Shown here: positions 28,490-39,304 of the stretch, piece after piece | How the letters are laid out: each line of letters opens with the position of its first letter | Position numbering within the stretch: position 1 is the first letter of the stretch | Origin: Mesorhizobium sp. 1M-11 | Lineage (GTDB): Bacteria; Pseudomonadota; Alphaproteobacteria; Rhizobiales; Rhizobiaceae | NCBI RefSeq assembly: GCF_001303895.1 | Contig: NZ_LJSD01000029.1 | Location: forward strand, 124,001 to 188,000 | Reading direction: 5' to 3' | Length of the DNA: 64,000 nt | Program-made: the position numbers and the translations under genes | Notes under the pieces: generated by a model | The model's database searches: none | What the model was told of the DNA's origin: nothing | Seen by the model: the letters and a program-made list of their open reading frames with translations, nothing else

Positions 28490-29140
28490 CTATTTTTCGG
28501 GCTGTTCTTCGACGGAATGCCGCATGATCAACGGCATCTGACTGAAGGTGAAAACCAGCGTGATCGGCATGATGCCCCACACCTTGAAGTACAGCCAGGT
28601 GTTCTCGGAGAAGTTGCGCCACACCACTTCGTTGACCACGGCGAGGAAGAAGAAGAACAGGCCCCATCGGAAAGTGAGCTTGCGCCACCCCTCGGCATCG
28701 AGCTTGAAGGCGGTATCGAAGACATAGGCGAGCAGCGACTTGCCGAACAACAGCCCGCCCAGCAGGACGGCCCCGAACAGCGAATTGATGATGGTCGGTT
28801 TCATGAAGGCGAAGGTCTTGTCCTGCAGCCAGATCGCCAGCGCGCCGAACACGAAAACAACGACCGCCGATACCAGCGGCATGATCGGCAAGCTGCGTGT
28901 CAAAAGCCAGGAAACGGTCAGCGAAATCGCGGTCGCTGCCATGAAGAAGGCGGTAGCGATCAGGATCGGCTCGCCGAGCTCTGCCAGCACCGGGAACTTC
29001 TGCGCCAGCCACTCACCGCGCAACGTCACAAAGAAGAAGACGAGGCCCGGGCCGAGTTCCAGCAGGAACTTCAGGCCGGGATTCAAGGCCTTCTTGCGCG
29101 GGTCGGATGGGTCTTGTTCGAGAATGGGTTCGTTCATCAT
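28490..29140 (-). CDS. yciB: inner membrane-spanning protein YciB (septation protein A)
   Basis: Polytopic inner-membrane protein (216 aa) of the YciB/IspZ family linked to cell-envelope synthesis and division. Features: [15 protein letters not shown] at the N-terminus, [19 protein letters not shown] in the middle, [27 protein letters not shown] and [13 protein letters not shown] near the end. Five or six helices are visible. Its ATG (29138-29140) directly abuts the ftsY stop, with a second ATG one codon later. The ftsY-yciB order is conserved in rhizobia. Confidence 0.94.
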   Translation of the reverse strand: MMNEPILEQDPSDPRKKALNPGLKFLLELGPGLVFFFVTLRGEWLAQKFPVLAELGEPILIATAFFMAATAISLTVSWLLTRSLPIMPLVSAVVVFVFGALAIWLQDKTFAFMKPTIINSLFGAVLLGGLLFGKSLLAYVFDTAFKLDAEGWRKLTFRWGLFFFFLAVVNEVVWRNFSENTWLYFKVWGIMPITLVFTFSQMPLIMRHSVEEQPEK

Positions 29141-31120
29141 CTATCCAACGCCGGCGATCGCCCTGGCGAAATCGCTGGCGGAAAAAGGTTCAAGGTCATC
29201 GACCTGCTCGCCGACACCGATAAAGTAGACCGGCAGTTTATGTTTAGCGGCAATTGCGACCAGAATACCGCCGCGCGCCGTGCCGTCCAGCTTCGTCATC
29301 ACCAGTCCGTTCACACCGGCGATGTTGCGGAAGATCTCGACCTGGTTGAGTGCGTTCTGGCCGGTGGTCGCATCCACCGTCTGCAGCACCGTGTGCGGCG
29401 CTTCCGGATCGAGCTTGCCCAGAACGCGCACGATCTTTTCCAGTTCCGCCATCAGCTCGGCCTTGTTCTGCAGGCGGCCGGCCGTGTCGATGATCAGGAC
29501 GTCGGAGCCGGCCTCCTTGGCCTTCTCGAAGGCATCATAGGCAAGACCGGCGGCGTCGGCGCCGAGCTTGGTGGCGATGACGGGCGATTTGGTGCGTTCG
29601 CCCCAGATCTTGAGCTGTTCGATTGCCGCGGCCCGGAACGTATCGCCGGCGGCCAGCATCACCGAAAGCCCGCCGTCGGTGAGCTTGGCGGCCAGCTTGC
29701 CGATGGTGGTGGTTTTGCCGGTGCCGTTGACGCCGACCACGAGGATGACATGCGGCTTGTGCGACAGGTCGAGCTCCAGCGGCTTGGCCACCGGCCCCAG
29801 CACCTTTTCCACCTCGGCGGCCATCACCGCACGCACTTCCGTGTCGGAAACGTCCTTGCCGTAGCGGCTGGAGGCCAGCGAGTCGGTGACCCGCAGCGCT
29901 GTTTCCACACCAAGGTCAGCGCGGATCAGCACGTCTTCCAGATCCTGCAGCGTCTCCTCATCCAGCTTCCGCTTGGTGAAGACGCCGGCAATGTTGCCGC
30001 TCAGCTCACGCGAAGAACGGGCCAGTCCCTCGCGCATGCGCTGGAACCACGAGCGCTTCGCCACCGGTTCCGGGGCCTTCGTGGGCTCGGCCTTCTGCTC
30101 GACCTTCTTGCTGACGGTAACCTTGCCGGCGGTTGAACGGGCTGCGGCCTGCTCCGCAACGGAGATCGGCGGCTCGGGCGCTTCAACCTTGGGTGTTTCC
30201 GCCGCTTCGGGCGCAACTGCTTCAGATGCCGGCTCGACCTCGGCCGTTTCCACCGCCGCCTCGGTTTCCGCCTGCGGCACCTCCTCGACGACACTCTCAG
30301 GCTCGACCGCCGTCGCAGGTTCTTCCTCAGCCTGTTGTGTCTCGGGCTGCTTTTCCGGCTCGGCCCGTTCGACCTCCAGCTCGCTTTCCGGCGCTACGGA
30401 AATTGGCTCGACTGCGGTATCCGCTTCCGGTTCGGGCTTTGCCTCGATTTCGGCGACAGGTTCCGGTTCCCCAACAGGCGCTGCGGGCTCGGACTCGGCA
30501 GCCACCTCTGCCTGCACAGCCTCGGTCTGTGCTGCCGACACCTCTTCGGGCTCTTCCGTCGCCGGCTCCGGCACTTCCGGTTCGGCTTCCCGCTCAAGCT
30601 CTGCCGCGGGTTCCGCCGGCGCCTCTTCTTCCTCCGGCTCGGGCGCAACCTCGACAATTGTCGGTTGTTCGACCTGAGCTGTCGACGCCTCCGGTTCAGC
30701 AGCAGCCTCGATCGATTCTTCGACAGGCGCCTTGGCTGCAGGCGCCGCTGGTTCGATCTTTTCAAGCGCAGGCGCGACCGGTTCCGGAGCCGGTATGGCC
30801 TCGGCCTGCTCTTCACGCTTCAGGAAATCAGGGGCTTTCTGCTCGGCGGCAGTCTCGATCGGTTCTTCGTCAGGCGCCTTGGCTTCAGGCGCCGCTGGTT
30901 TGATTTTTTCTGGCTCAGGCGCGGCCGGTTCCGGAGCCGGTATGGCTTCGGCTTGCTCTTCGCGTTTCAGGAAATCGGGGACTTCCTGTTCGGCGGCGGG
31001 CTTGAGTGCTTCCAGCGCATCCAGATTGAGCGGCGGCAGTGGGGCGGTCTCGTCGACCTTTTCCTCCACCACTTCCTTCCTGCCGAAGGAAAAGACTTTC
31101 TTGATGAACCCGAATGCCAT
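29141..31120 (-). CDS. ftsY: signal recognition particle receptor FtsY, with long acidic N-domain
   Basis: Membrane-associated GTPase (659 aa) that receives SRP-ribosome complexes. The NG domain occupies about residues 352-659: P-loop GVNGTGKTTT at 463-472, DTAGR at about 545-549, TKLDGTARGG near 609. The N-terminal A domain (about 350 residues) is Glu/Ala/Pro-rich and contains a tandem 49-residue duplication, with PDFLKREEQAEAIPAPEP starting at about residue 48 and again at about 97; the DNA period is 147 bp. The A domain is far longer than in typical FtsY (whole proteins are commonly 300-500 aa). It lies between mtaB and yciB. Confidence 0.96.
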   Translation of the reverse strand: MAFGFIKKVFSFGRKEVVEEKVDETAPLPPLNLDALEALKPAAEQEVPDFLKREEQAEAIPAPEPAAPEPEKIKPAAPEAKAPDEEPIETAAEQKAPDFLKREEQAEAIPAPEPVAPALEKIEPAAPAAKAPVEESIEAAAEPEASTAQVEQPTIVEVAPEPEEEEAPAEPAAELEREAEPEVPEPATEEPEEVSAAQTEAVQAEVAAESEPAAPVGEPEPVAEIEAKPEPEADTAVEPISVAPESELEVERAEPEKQPETQQAEEEPATAVEPESVVEEVPQAETEAAVETAEVEPASEAVAPEAAETPKVEAPEPPISVAEQAAARSTAGKVTVSKKVEQKAEPTKAPEPVAKRSWFQRMREGLARSSRELSGNIAGVFTKRKLDEETLQDLEDVLIRADLGVETALRVTDSLASSRYGKDVSDTEVRAVMAAEVEKVLGPVAKPLELDLSHKPHVILVVGVNGTGKTTTIGKLAAKLTDGGLSVMLAAGDTFRAAAIEQLKIWGERTKSPVIATKLGADAAGLAYDAFEKAKEAGSDVLIIDTAGRLQNKAELMAELEKIVRVLGKLDPEAPHTVLQTVDATTGQNALNQVEIFRNIAGVNGLVMTKLDGTARGGILVAIAAKHKLPVYFIGVGEQVDDLEPFSASDFARAIAGVG

Positions 31121-31134
31121 GCGTTCCGCTCGTT

Positions 31135-32436
31135 TCAGGCTGCGCGCGCAGTCAACGGCGCGGCGTCGAGCCGGGCGCCGTCATGGCCAGTCACCACCGC
31201 CTCGATGATTTCGCCGGGCTGACCGGCCGCAATCGCCGCCAGCGTAAAGCCCTCGGTGCGGCCGAGACCTTCGCGTTCGATGAGGATCGACTGCGTGGTA
31301 CCGCCCAGGGATGCCAGGTGCCTGGCGTAAGCCGCATCACCCACTGCGCGCAGCCGGGCCGCACGGCTCTTCACCACCTCGCGCCGCACCTGGGGCATGC
31401 GGGCCGCTGGCGTGCCTTCGCGCGGGCTGAACGGGAAAACGTGCAGATGGGTCAGGCCGCATTCCTCGACGATTGCAATCGAGTTTTCGAACATCTCGTC
31501 CGTTTCGGTCGGGAAGCCGGCAATGATGTCGGCACCGAAGACGATACCGGGCCGCAGCTTTCGCACATCCTCGCAGAACTGGATCGATTGGTCGCGCAGG
31601 TGGCGCCGCTTCATGCGCTTGAGGATCATGTCGTCGCCCGACTGCAACGACAGGTGCAGATGCGGCATCAGCCGGTTTTCTGTGGCGATCGTTTCCAGCA
31701 GATCGGCGTCCGCCTCGATCGAATCGATGGACGACAGGCGCAGCCGCTTCACTTCCGGCACCTGGCGCAGGATGGTTTTCACGAGCTTGCCCAACCTTGG
31801 CGCGCCCGGCAGATCAGCGCCGTAGCTGGTCATGTCGACGCCGGAAAGCACGATTTCAGCATAACCGTTGCCGGCCAGCCGCTTGATCTGTTCCACCACG
31901 GCACCCATCGGCACCGAGCGCGAATTGCCGCGTCCGTAAGGGATGATGCAGAAGGTGCAGCGATGGTCGCAGCCATTCTGTACCTGCACGAAGGCGCGCG
32001 CGCGGCCCTCGATGGCATCGACCATATGCGAGGCCGTCTCCTTCACCGACATGATGTCGTTGACGCGGGCCTTTTCGAAATCATTGACGCCAAAGTCGGG
32101 CAAGGCGCGGTAGTTATGCGCCTTGAGCTTCTCCTCGTTGCCGAGCACAAGATCCACCTCGCCCATGGCCGAAAAATCCTGCGGCTTGGTCTGGGCGGCG
32201 CAGCCGGTAACGATGATGCGGGCCTCGGGGTTCTCGCGCCGTGCCTTGCGGATCGACTGCTTGGCCTGGCGCACCGCTTCGCCGGTGACGGCACATGTGT
32301 TGAAGATGATGGCGCCGCCCTTCAGGGCGCCAAGGCCGGCGCTCTCCGCTTCGCGGCGCATCACTTCGGATTCATAGGTGTTGAGTCGGCAACCGAAGGT
32401 GACGACTTCGATCCCCTTGGCGGGTGTTGCAGGCAT
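31135..32436 (-). CDS. mtaB: tRNA (N6-threonylcarbamoyladenosine(37)-C2)-methylthiotransferase MtaB
   Basis: Radical-SAM methylthiotransferase (433 aa) that converts t6A37 to ms2t6A37 in tRNA. Three N-terminal cluster Cys are at about 16 (TFGCRLN), 48 (NTCAV) and 79 (TGCAAQ). The radical-SAM motif CDHRCTFC gives Cys 156, 160 and 163, in the MtaB-typical context NGCDHRCTFCIIPYGRG. A TRAM-like domain forms the C-terminus. Its start overlaps the dapF stop by one base (TGATG). The dapF-mtaB-ftsY order is common in Rhizobiales. Confidence 0.95.
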   Translation of the reverse strand: MPATPAKGIEVVTFGCRLNTYESEVMRREAESAGLGALKGGAIIFNTCAVTGEAVRQAKQSIRKARRENPEARIIVTGCAAQTKPQDFSAMGEVDLVLGNEEKLKAHNYRALPDFGVNDFEKARVNDIMSVKETASHMVDAIEGRARAFVQVQNGCDHRCTFCIIPYGRGNSRSVPMGAVVEQIKRLAGNGYAEIVLSGVDMTSYGADLPGAPRLGKLVKTILRQVPEVKRLRLSSIDSIEADADLLETIATENRLMPHLHLSLQSGDDMILKRMKRRHLRDQSIQFCEDVRKLRPGIVFGADIIAGFPTETDEMFENSIAIVEECGLTHLHVFPFSPREGTPAARMPQVRREVVKSRAARLRAVGDAAYARHLASLGGTTQSILIEREGLGRTEGFTLAAIAAGQPGEIIEAVVTGHDGARLDAAPLTARAA

Positions 32437-33317
32437 CAGGCGGCGCTCTCGGTGTCGCGCGTCCAGGCGCCGTTGGCCGGATCAAAGGTACCGGAGAATT
32501 CCCATTCGGCCGGCCCAGTCAGGACGACATTGTCATCGTCGCGCCATTCGACATGCAATTGGCCGCCCGGCGCGGTGAGATTGATGCTGCGCCCGGTGCG
32601 CTTGGTGCGCGCCCCGGCAACCGCGGCGGCGCAGGCGGCGGAGCCGCAGGCCTTGGTCAGACCCGCGCCGCGCTCCCAGGTGCGGATGATCATGCTGTCG
32701 GGAGACGTCACCTGAGCAATGCTGATGTTGGCACGCTCCGGGAACATCGGATGGTTTTCCAGCATCGGGCCGAAACGCTCGAGCTCATAGCTCCAGACGT
32801 CGTTATCAACCCAGAAGATCGCATGCGGGTTGCCCATCGAAACGGCCGAGGGTGAATGCAGCACCGGCGCGTCGATCGGCCCGATCTGCAGTTCGATCAT
32901 GCGGGTATCGCGAAATTCCTCCGCCAGCGGAATTTCCTGCCAGCCGAAACGCGGCTTGCCCATGTCGACCGAGATCAGCCCGTCGGCATGTTGCTTGGCA
33001 TTGAGTATGCCTGCGACGGTCTCGAAGGTGAACATCGTCTCGCCGGTTTCGGCAGCCAGCGCCTGCACCACGCAGCGCATGCCGTTGCCGCAGGCCTGCG
33101 CCAACGATCCATCCGAATTCAGGATTTCGACGAAATAGGCCGTGCCGGGAGTCTTGGCATCGTAAATCGCCATGATCTGGTCGAAACGCGTCGCGGGGTC
33201 GGCATTCAGGACAAGCGCCGCTACAGCCGTCACGCGATCGGCGCGACCACGCATGTCGGCAACGATGATCTCGTTGCCGATGCCGTTCATCTTGGCGAAG
33301 GGAGCCGCGCCAGCCAT
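32436..33317 (-). CDS. dapF: diaminopimelate epimerase
   Basis: Cytoplasmic racemase making meso-diaminopimelate for lysine and peptidoglycan (293 aa). The two catalytic Cys are in ACGNGMRC (Cys76) and ACGSAACA (Cys224). The N-terminus [18 protein letters not shown] is typical. ATG 33315-33317 was chosen because family similarity begins there; a longer frame upstream lacks it. First gene of dapF-mtaB-ftsY-yciB. Confidence 0.96.
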   Translation of the reverse strand: MAGAAPFAKMNGIGNEIIVADMRGRADRVTAVAALVLNADPATRFDQIMAIYDAKTPGTAYFVEILNSDGSLAQACGNGMRCVVQALAAETGETMFTFETVAGILNAKQHADGLISVDMGKPRFGWQEIPLAEEFRDTRMIELQIGPIDAPVLHSPSAVSMGNPHAIFWVDNDVWSYELERFGPMLENHPMFPERANISIAQVTSPDSMIIRTWERGAGLTKACGSAACAAAVAGARTKRTGRSINLTAPGGQLHVEWRDDDNVVLTGPAEWEFSGTFDPANGAWTRDTESAA

Positions 33318-33400
33318 AGTGGTCCTGAAATTACACGTCTGTTCGGCGCTATATGGCGGAAACAGCCGGAAATTACCAGTCCGCCTGCGGAACGGCTGCG

Positions 33401-33562
33401 TCAAGTGACGGCAAAGACGCCGAGAAGGATGAGCAGGAACAGGACCAGCACGATGGCGATCAGGATGCGCGCGCCTGTTGCCGCGGCACCAGCCAATGCC
33501 GGCATGCCGAGCAAGCTCGCCGCAGCGGCGATGATGAGCAGGATGAGAATCCATTTGATCAT
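33401..33562 (-). CDS. DUF1328 small membrane protein
   Basis: A 53-aa very hydrophobic protein with two predicted helices: [18 protein letters not shown] and [18 protein letters not shown], separated by [11 protein letters not shown]. This matches DUF1328 (YtjA-like). Function unknown. ATG 33560-33562. It lies between dapF and the divergent Omp19-like gene; the 261 bp upstream contain a hairpin CGCCTTC/GAAGGCG (33755-33780) but no gene. Confidence 0.85.
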   Translation of the reverse strand: MIKWILILLIIAAAASLLGMPALAGAAATGARILIAIVLVLFLLILLGVFAVT

Positions 33563-33823
33563 TTCGTTACCCTTGCAATCGATGAACCGACCTTGGTCAA
33601 ACGCCGCTTCGAATGCCGGGTTCCCAGAAATGGCGGGCGCGTGAGGGGTTGGAAGCGCTGCAATCCGTGGTTTCGTCACGGCTTCCGGTTGCGATAAAAA
33701 TGCAACAGATGGCAACACAAACCCTATTTTAACCATATCGGGTTGAAATTCTGCCGCCTTCGCCGTTTTGGTTGAAGGCGCATTTTCTTTGGACGGCGCC
33801 CGTTTCGGGCCGCGGAGGTTGCC

Positions 33824-34366
33824 ATGATCCTGTCGAGATCCGGTCTTGTTGCCGTATCGCTTGCCGCACTTTTTGCCAGCGGCTGTACCAGCACGCGCTT
33901 TGGCTCGGAGGAGCCTCAGCCCGCTCCGCTCGAGCCGCAGCCTTCCGGTACCGTTTCTTCCAGCCAGCTGCCTCCCCCGGCCACTCCGGCTCCGACCGAC
34001 GCCTCCAAATTCCCGACGGCACCGGGCAATAGCCAGGTCGCCTCGCTGCCGCCGGGCGGCGGCACCACCCCGCCAGCCAACGCACCCGATCTCACCGCTT
34101 CGGCCATTGCCGGCGTGTGGAGCGCCTCGGTCGCCGGCCAGGGCTGCAAGGTGGCGACGCCACAGACCAAGTTCGGCCAGGGCTACCGTGCCGGTCCGCT
34201 GCGCTGCCCGCCACCGATCGACAACGTCAAGTCGTGGAACGTCGCAGGCAAGCAGCTGACCCTTTACGATCAGGACGGCGGCACGCTGGCCAGGCTCTAT
34301 TCTTCGAGCCCGACCAAATTCGACGGCCAGACCTCGAACGGCCAGCCGATCTCGCTTTCCAGATAA
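33824..34366 (+). CDS. Omp19-like lipoprotein with AprI/Inh protease-inhibitor domain
   Basis: Lipoprotein of 180 aa strongly resembling Brucella Omp19. The lipobox is LFASGC with Cys20 as the lipidation site. A Pro/Ser-rich linker (about 25-85) contains NSQVASLPP, as in Omp19. The C-terminal beta-barrel AprI/Inh domain includes AIAGVWSASVAGQGCKVATP, the near-identical KFGQGYRAGPLRCP and KFDGQTSNGQPISLSR. Brucella Omp19 inhibits host proteases and is exposed at the surface; the role in this organism is inferred. 45 bp upstream of zapE. Confidence 0.92.
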   Translation: MILSRSGLVAVSLAALFASGCTSTRFGSEEPQPAPLEPQPSGTVSSSQLPPPATPAPTDASKFPTAPGNSQVASLPPGGGTTPPANAPDLTASAIAGVWSASVAGQGCKVATPQTKFGQGYRAGPLRCPPPIDNVKSWNVAGKQLTLYDQDGGTLARLYSSSPTKFDGQTSNGQPISLSR

Positions 34367-34411
34367 GACCGGGGATAGGCATCTCCTATCCCTATCCGGT
34401 GACCAGACATC

Positions 34412-35596
34412 ATGCATGTGCGTGACGGCCTCCAGACCCACGTAACCGTCAGGCAGCGCTACGATCATCTGGTCGAGACCGGTGCTATTACGCGCGATCC
34501 CATACAGGAACGTATCGTGGGGCGGTTCGACCGCCTCATCGACGAGATCGCCGACAAGCGGCTGGCACAGAAATCCAGCGCCCTGGGCTGGTTGTTTGCA
34601 AAGCGACCCCGCACCCCTGCCGTCGTGAAGGGTCTCTATGTCTATGGCGGCGTCGGCCGCGGCAAGACCATGCTGATGGACCTCTTCTTCGAACTCGTGC
34701 CGGTCAGGCGCAAGCGACGTGTCCATTTCAACGACTTCATGACCGACGTGCAGGACCGCATCCAGAAGCACCGGCAGGCCCGCAAGGAAGGCACAGTCAA
34801 GGAAGACGATCCGATCCCGCCGGTCGCCAAGGCTCTGGCCGAAGAATCATGGGTGCTGTGTTTCGACGAATTCACGGTCACCGATATTGCCGACGCCATG
34901 ATTCTCTCGCGGCTGTTTTCCGCGCTGTTCGCCAATGGTGTGGTGCTGGTGGCCACCTCCAATGTGGCGCCCCGCGATCTCTACCGCGACGGCCTCAACC
35001 GCCAGCTTTTCCTGCCCTTCATTGCGATCCTGGAACGCCATGCCGATGTGGTGACCCTGGATTCCGACACCGACTACCGGCTGGAAAAACTCAACCGGCT
35101 GCCGGTCTACATGTCCCCGCTGGACGAGGACGCCGACCGCAGGATGGACGAAGCCTGGCATGCCGTCACCCGCGGCCATTTCGCCTCTTCTCTGGAGATT
35201 CCGCTCAAGGGCCGACATGTGACGGTTCCCCTTGCGGTCGGCTCCTGCGCGCGCTTCTCCTTCGCGGACCTGTGCGACGCACCGCTTGGTGCACGCGATT
35301 ATCTGGCGATTGCCGGGCGCTTCGACACGATCTTCATCGATCACGTGCCGGTGCTCGACCAGACGCGCCGCAACCCCGCGAAACGTTTCATCCTGCTGGT
35401 GGACACGCTGTACGATACGAAGAAGCGCGTGGTGGTGAGTGCCGAAACGACGGCGGACAAACTTTACGCCGGCCGTGCCGGTACAACCGAAGCGTTCGAA
35501 TTCGACCGCACCGTTTCCCGCCTCATCGAGATGCAGAGCAAGGACTGGCTGGAGGCTTGGTCCGAAAGGCAGGCGAAGCAGGTCGTGGCCGGCTAG
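34412..35596 (+). CDS. zapE: cell division protein ZapE (AFG1-like ATPase)
   Basis: P-loop ATPase of the AFG1/ZapE family (394 aa) acting near the division ring in E. coli. Walker A YVYGGVGRGKTMLMD is at about residues 77-90 and Walker B LCFDEFTVTDIADAMIL near 149. Also typical are FNDFMTDVQDRI after Walker A and VLVATSNVAPRDLYRDGLNRQLFLPFI. ATG 34412. It is upstream of mdh, an arrangement common in rhizobia. Its stop overlaps the convergent acetyltransferase stop by 4 bp. Confidence 0.94.
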   Translation: MHVRDGLQTHVTVRQRYDHLVETGAITRDPIQERIVGRFDRLIDEIADKRLAQKSSALGWLFAKRPRTPAVVKGLYVYGGVGRGKTMLMDLFFELVPVRRKRRVHFNDFMTDVQDRIQKHRQARKEGTVKEDDPIPPVAKALAEESWVLCFDEFTVTDIADAMILSRLFSALFANGVVLVATSNVAPRDLYRDGLNRQLFLPFIAILERHADVVTLDSDTDYRLEKLNRLPVYMSPLDEDADRRMDEAWHAVTRGHFASSLEIPLKGRHVTVPLAVGSCARFSFADLCDAPLGARDYLAIAGRFDTIFIDHVPVLDQTRRNPAKRFILLVDTLYDTKKRVVVSAETTADKLYAGRAGTTEAFEFDRTVSRLIEMQSKDWLEAWSERQAKQVVAG

Positions 35597-36021
35597 AGTT
35601 TGTAGACATACATCACGAAGCTCTCCGCCGGTTCGCCGCTTTCCGGCAGGTTCTCATAGAGCGCGCGTGCAGCGATATTGTCCGGCTCGGTGCCGACCCA
35701 GGCTTCTTCGCACCCGAGTTCGCGGCCAAGCGCGAACATTGCGGCAAGCATGCTGCGGGCGACGCCCTGGCGCTGAAACGCGGGCGAAACGCCGACTTCG
35801 TCGACGTAAAGTTCGGTCGGCTTGTCGGGATGCCGATGGATCACCGCTGCGCATTGCCCGACGACCAATCCATCCGCCAGGGCCACGATCATCAGATGGC
35901 CCGGTGCCGCCAGATGGGCTGCCAGCCTGGCTGGTTCGATCGGTTCGTCGAAGACCTCTTCGGCAACCCGTTCGAGGAAGGCGTCATCACCCGGCAACAA
36001 TCTTCTGATCTCTATGGGCAT
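35593..36021 (-). CDS. GNAT N-acetyltransferase
   Basis: Small acetyltransferase (142 aa). The acetyl-CoA binding region is VDEVGVSPAFQRQGVARSMLAAM, with the Q/R-x-x-G-x-A pattern at about residues 78-90, and the C-terminal motif ALYENLPESGEP. The substrate cannot be told; it resembles the AAC(6')-like general GNAT class. Convergent with zapE (4-bp overlap) and divergent from mdh across 219 bp, where the mdh promoter must lie. Confidence 0.82.
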   Translation of the reverse strand: MPIEIRRLLPGDDAFLERVAEEVFDEPIEPARLAAHLAAPGHLMIVALADGLVVGQCAAVIHRHPDKPTELYVDEVGVSPAFQRQGVARSMLAAMFALGRELGCEEAWVGTEPDNIAARALYENLPESGEPAESFVMYVYKL

Positions 36022-36123
36022 GATGCGGACGTTTCCTTCATAAGCAGGTTCGAATTTTGACGTTTACGTAAATCCAAAACAATCTAACCGATTGAAATAT
36101 TTAGCCTCAAAATAATCGTTTGA

Positions 36124-37209
<1,086 letters not shown>

Positions 37210-37224
37210 GCGGGGACAGTTCCA

Positions 37225-38418
37225 ATGAACATCCACGAATATCAGGCAAAGCAGGTTCTCAAGGGTTTCGGCGCTCCGGTCGCCGAAGGCGTACCGGTGT
37301 TCCAGGCAGGCGACGCGGAAGCGGCCGCCAAGCGCCTGCCCGGACCGCTCTATGTCGTGAAGAGCCAGATCCATGCCGGCGGCCGCGGCAAGGGCAAGTT
37401 CAAGGAACTGTCCGCCGATGCCAAGGGCGGCGTGCGGCTTGCCAAGTCGATCGCCGAAGTGGTCTCGAACGTCAACGAAATGCTCGGCCACACGCTGGTG
37501 ACCAAGCAGACGGGGCCCGCCGGCAAGCAGGTCAACCGCCTCTACATCGAGGACGGCGCTGATATCGACCGCGAGCTTTACCTGTCGATCCTGGTCGACC
37601 GCTCGGTTGGGCGCGTCGCCTTCGTCGTTTCGACGGAGGGCGGCATGGACATCGAGACCGTCGCGCACGACACGCCGGAAAAGATCGTCACCCTGGCGAT
37701 CGACCCCGCCAAGGGCGTCACCGGCGATGACGTCGCCAAGCTCAATGAAGCGTTGAAGCTCTCGGGCGATGCGGCCAAGGATGGCGAAACGCTGTTCCCG
37801 CTGCTCTACAAGGCTTTCACCGAGAAGGACATGAGCCTGCTCGAGGTCAACCCGCTCATCGTCATGAAGGACGGCCGCCTGCGCGTGCTCGACGCCAAGG
37901 TCTCCTTCGACAACAATGCGCTGTTTCGCCATGCCGACATGATGGAGCTGCGGGACGAGACCGAAGAGGACGAGAAGGAAATCGAGGCGTCGAAATACGA
38001 TCTCGCCTATGTCGCGCTCGACGGCAATATCGGCTGCATGGTCAACGGCGCCGGCCTTGCCATGGCGACGATGGACATCATCAAGCTCTATGGCGCCGAG
38101 CCCGCCAACTTCCTTGACGTCGGCGGCGGCGCCTCGAAGGAGAAGGTGACAGCCGCCTTCAAGATCATCACCAAGGACCCGGCGGTCGAAGGCATCCTCG
38201 TCAACATCTTCGGCGGCATCATGAAATGCGATGTCATCGCCGAGGGTGTCGTCGCAGCCGTCAAGGAAGTGGGCCTGAAAGTGCCGTTGGTCGTGCGCCT
38301 CGAAGGCACCAATGTCGAGCTCGGAAAGAAGATCATCCGCGAGAGCGGCCTCAACGTCACCCCGGCCGACGATCTCGACGACGCTGCCAAGAAGATCGTG
38401 GCGGCGGTAAAGGGCTGA
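37225..38418 (+). CDS. sucC: succinyl-CoA synthetase beta subunit
   Basis: ADP-forming succinate-CoA ligase, beta chain (397 aa), forming ATP and succinate with the alpha subunit SucD. N-terminal [14 protein letters not shown]-grasp elements [14 protein letters not shown] and EVNPLIV, and the C-terminal CoA-ligase domain with [13 protein letters not shown] and [15 protein letters not shown]. In most genomes sucD follows directly; here a cupin gene and a DUF1579 gene come between them, each separated by only 4 bp. Confidence 0.97.
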   Translation: MNIHEYQAKQVLKGFGAPVAEGVPVFQAGDAEAAAKRLPGPLYVVKSQIHAGGRGKGKFKELSADAKGGVRLAKSIAEVVSNVNEMLGHTLVTKQTGPAGKQVNRLYIEDGADIDRELYLSILVDRSVGRVAFVVSTEGGMDIETVAHDTPEKIVTLAIDPAKGVTGDDVAKLNEALKLSGDAAKDGETLFPLLYKAFTEKDMSLLEVNPLIVMKDGRLRVLDAKVSFDNNALFRHADMMELRDETEEDEKEIEASKYDLAYVALDGNIGCMVNGAGLAMATMDIIKLYGAEPANFLDVGGGASKEKVTAAFKIITKDPAVEGILVNIFGGIMKCDVIAEGVVAAVKEVGLKVPLVVRLEGTNVELGKKIIRESGLNVTPADDLDDAAKKIVAAVKG

Positions 38419-38422
38419 AATC

Positions 38423-38794
38423 GTGCCTCCCCGCAAGATAAACCTCGTTTCCGCGGCGGACGAGAAGATCGAAAAGGTCTTCGATCCGCATGTCGCGGGT
38501 GATGTGAATGACAGTCAGGCCAAGGTCGCCAAGTTCGGCGCCGAGTTCGACTGGCACGCGCATGAAAAAGAGGACGAAGCCTTTCTTGTCCTGCGCGGCA
38601 AGATCGCGCTCGATTTCCGTGATGGCGCCGTCGAGCTCGACGAGGGCGATTTTCTGGTCGTGCCGCGCGGCGTGGAACATCGCCCACGCTCGCTCACGCA
38701 CGAGCCGGTGGTGCTGATGTTCGAACCTGCAGCCACGCTGAACACCGGCAACGCAGTGAGCGACCTCACAGTTACCGATCTGAAGCGGCTGTAA
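38423..38794 (+). CDS. cupin-domain protein
   Basis: Single-domain cupin of 123 aa. The two cupin motifs are visible: [19 protein letters not shown], including the metal-binding H-x-H...E pattern, and [14 protein letters not shown] with the second His. Metal-dependent small-molecule binding or isomerisation is typical of the fold; the reaction is unknown. The start is GTG 38423, 4 bp after the sucC stop, and the next gene follows after 4 bp. Co-transcription with sucC and sucD is therefore likely. Confidence 0.85.
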   Translation: MPPRKINLVSAADEKIEKVFDPHVAGDVNDSQAKVAKFGAEFDWHAHEKEDEAFLVLRGKIALDFRDGAVELDEGDFLVVPRGVEHRPRSLTHEPVVLMFEPAATLNTGNAVSDLTVTDLKRL

Positions 38795-38798
38795 GGCA

Positions 38799-39293
38799 AT
38801 GAGCAGTACCTCTTCGACGCTTTCGCCCGACCACCAGCGCCTGCAGGCGCTGGTTGGCGCGTGGCGCGGCGAGGAAGAGGTCTCGGCCACCCAATGGGCA
38901 CCGGCCGGCAAGGCTACCGCGGAGATCGTTGCCGAGCCCGAATTCGGCGGTCTGTTCGTGGTGCAGCGCTATCGGCAGAACCGTGACGGCAAGTCGTCTT
39001 TTGCTTCGCACAACGTCTTTGGTTTCGATCAGCCGAACGGTACCTGCACCATGCATCAGTTCGACACCATGGGCTTCGTGCCGGCGGCTCCAGCCTCCGG
39101 CGCCTGGAGCGGCAACGAACTGGCGCTGGTGAAGACCTCGCCGCGCGGAACGGCGCGCGCGACCTACAATTTCGATACCGCCGACAGCTACCGTATGCGC
39201 CTGGAATTCAAGGCGGCCGGCAGTGACGTCTGGCAAGACATGGTGAATGGCGTCTACCGGCGCGTTTCACCTTCCTCCATCACCCTCTCGTAA
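38799..39293 (+). CDS. DUF1579 domain protein
   Basis: A 164-aa lipocalin-like small protein. The start [24 protein letters not shown] and the central [16 protein letters not shown] are typical of DUF1579. There is no signal peptide, so it is probably cytoplasmic. Function unknown; a ligand-binding barrel is inferred from the fold class. It is packed between the cupin gene (4 bp) and sucD (11 bp), which implies shared transcription with the TCA genes. Confidence 0.8.
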   Translation: MSSTSSTLSPDHQRLQALVGAWRGEEEVSATQWAPAGKATAEIVAEPEFGGLFVVQRYRQNRDGKSSFASHNVFGFDQPNGTCTMHQFDTMGFVPAAPASGAWSGNELALVKTSPRGTARATYNFDTADSYRMRLEFKAAGSDVWQDMVNGVYRRVSPSSITLS

Positions 39294-39304
39294 AAAGGTT
39301 GGGC

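Noticed and set aside
28517..30136. A 539-codon plus-strand frame opposite yciB and ftsY
   Set aside because: Antisense to conserved genes; Gln/His/Arg-rich sequence with no domain.
30133..30903. Pro/Arg- or Ser-rich plus-strand frames opposite the FtsY acidic domain
   Set aside because: Low-complexity translations of the complement of Glu/Ala/Pro codons in ftsY; not independent genes.
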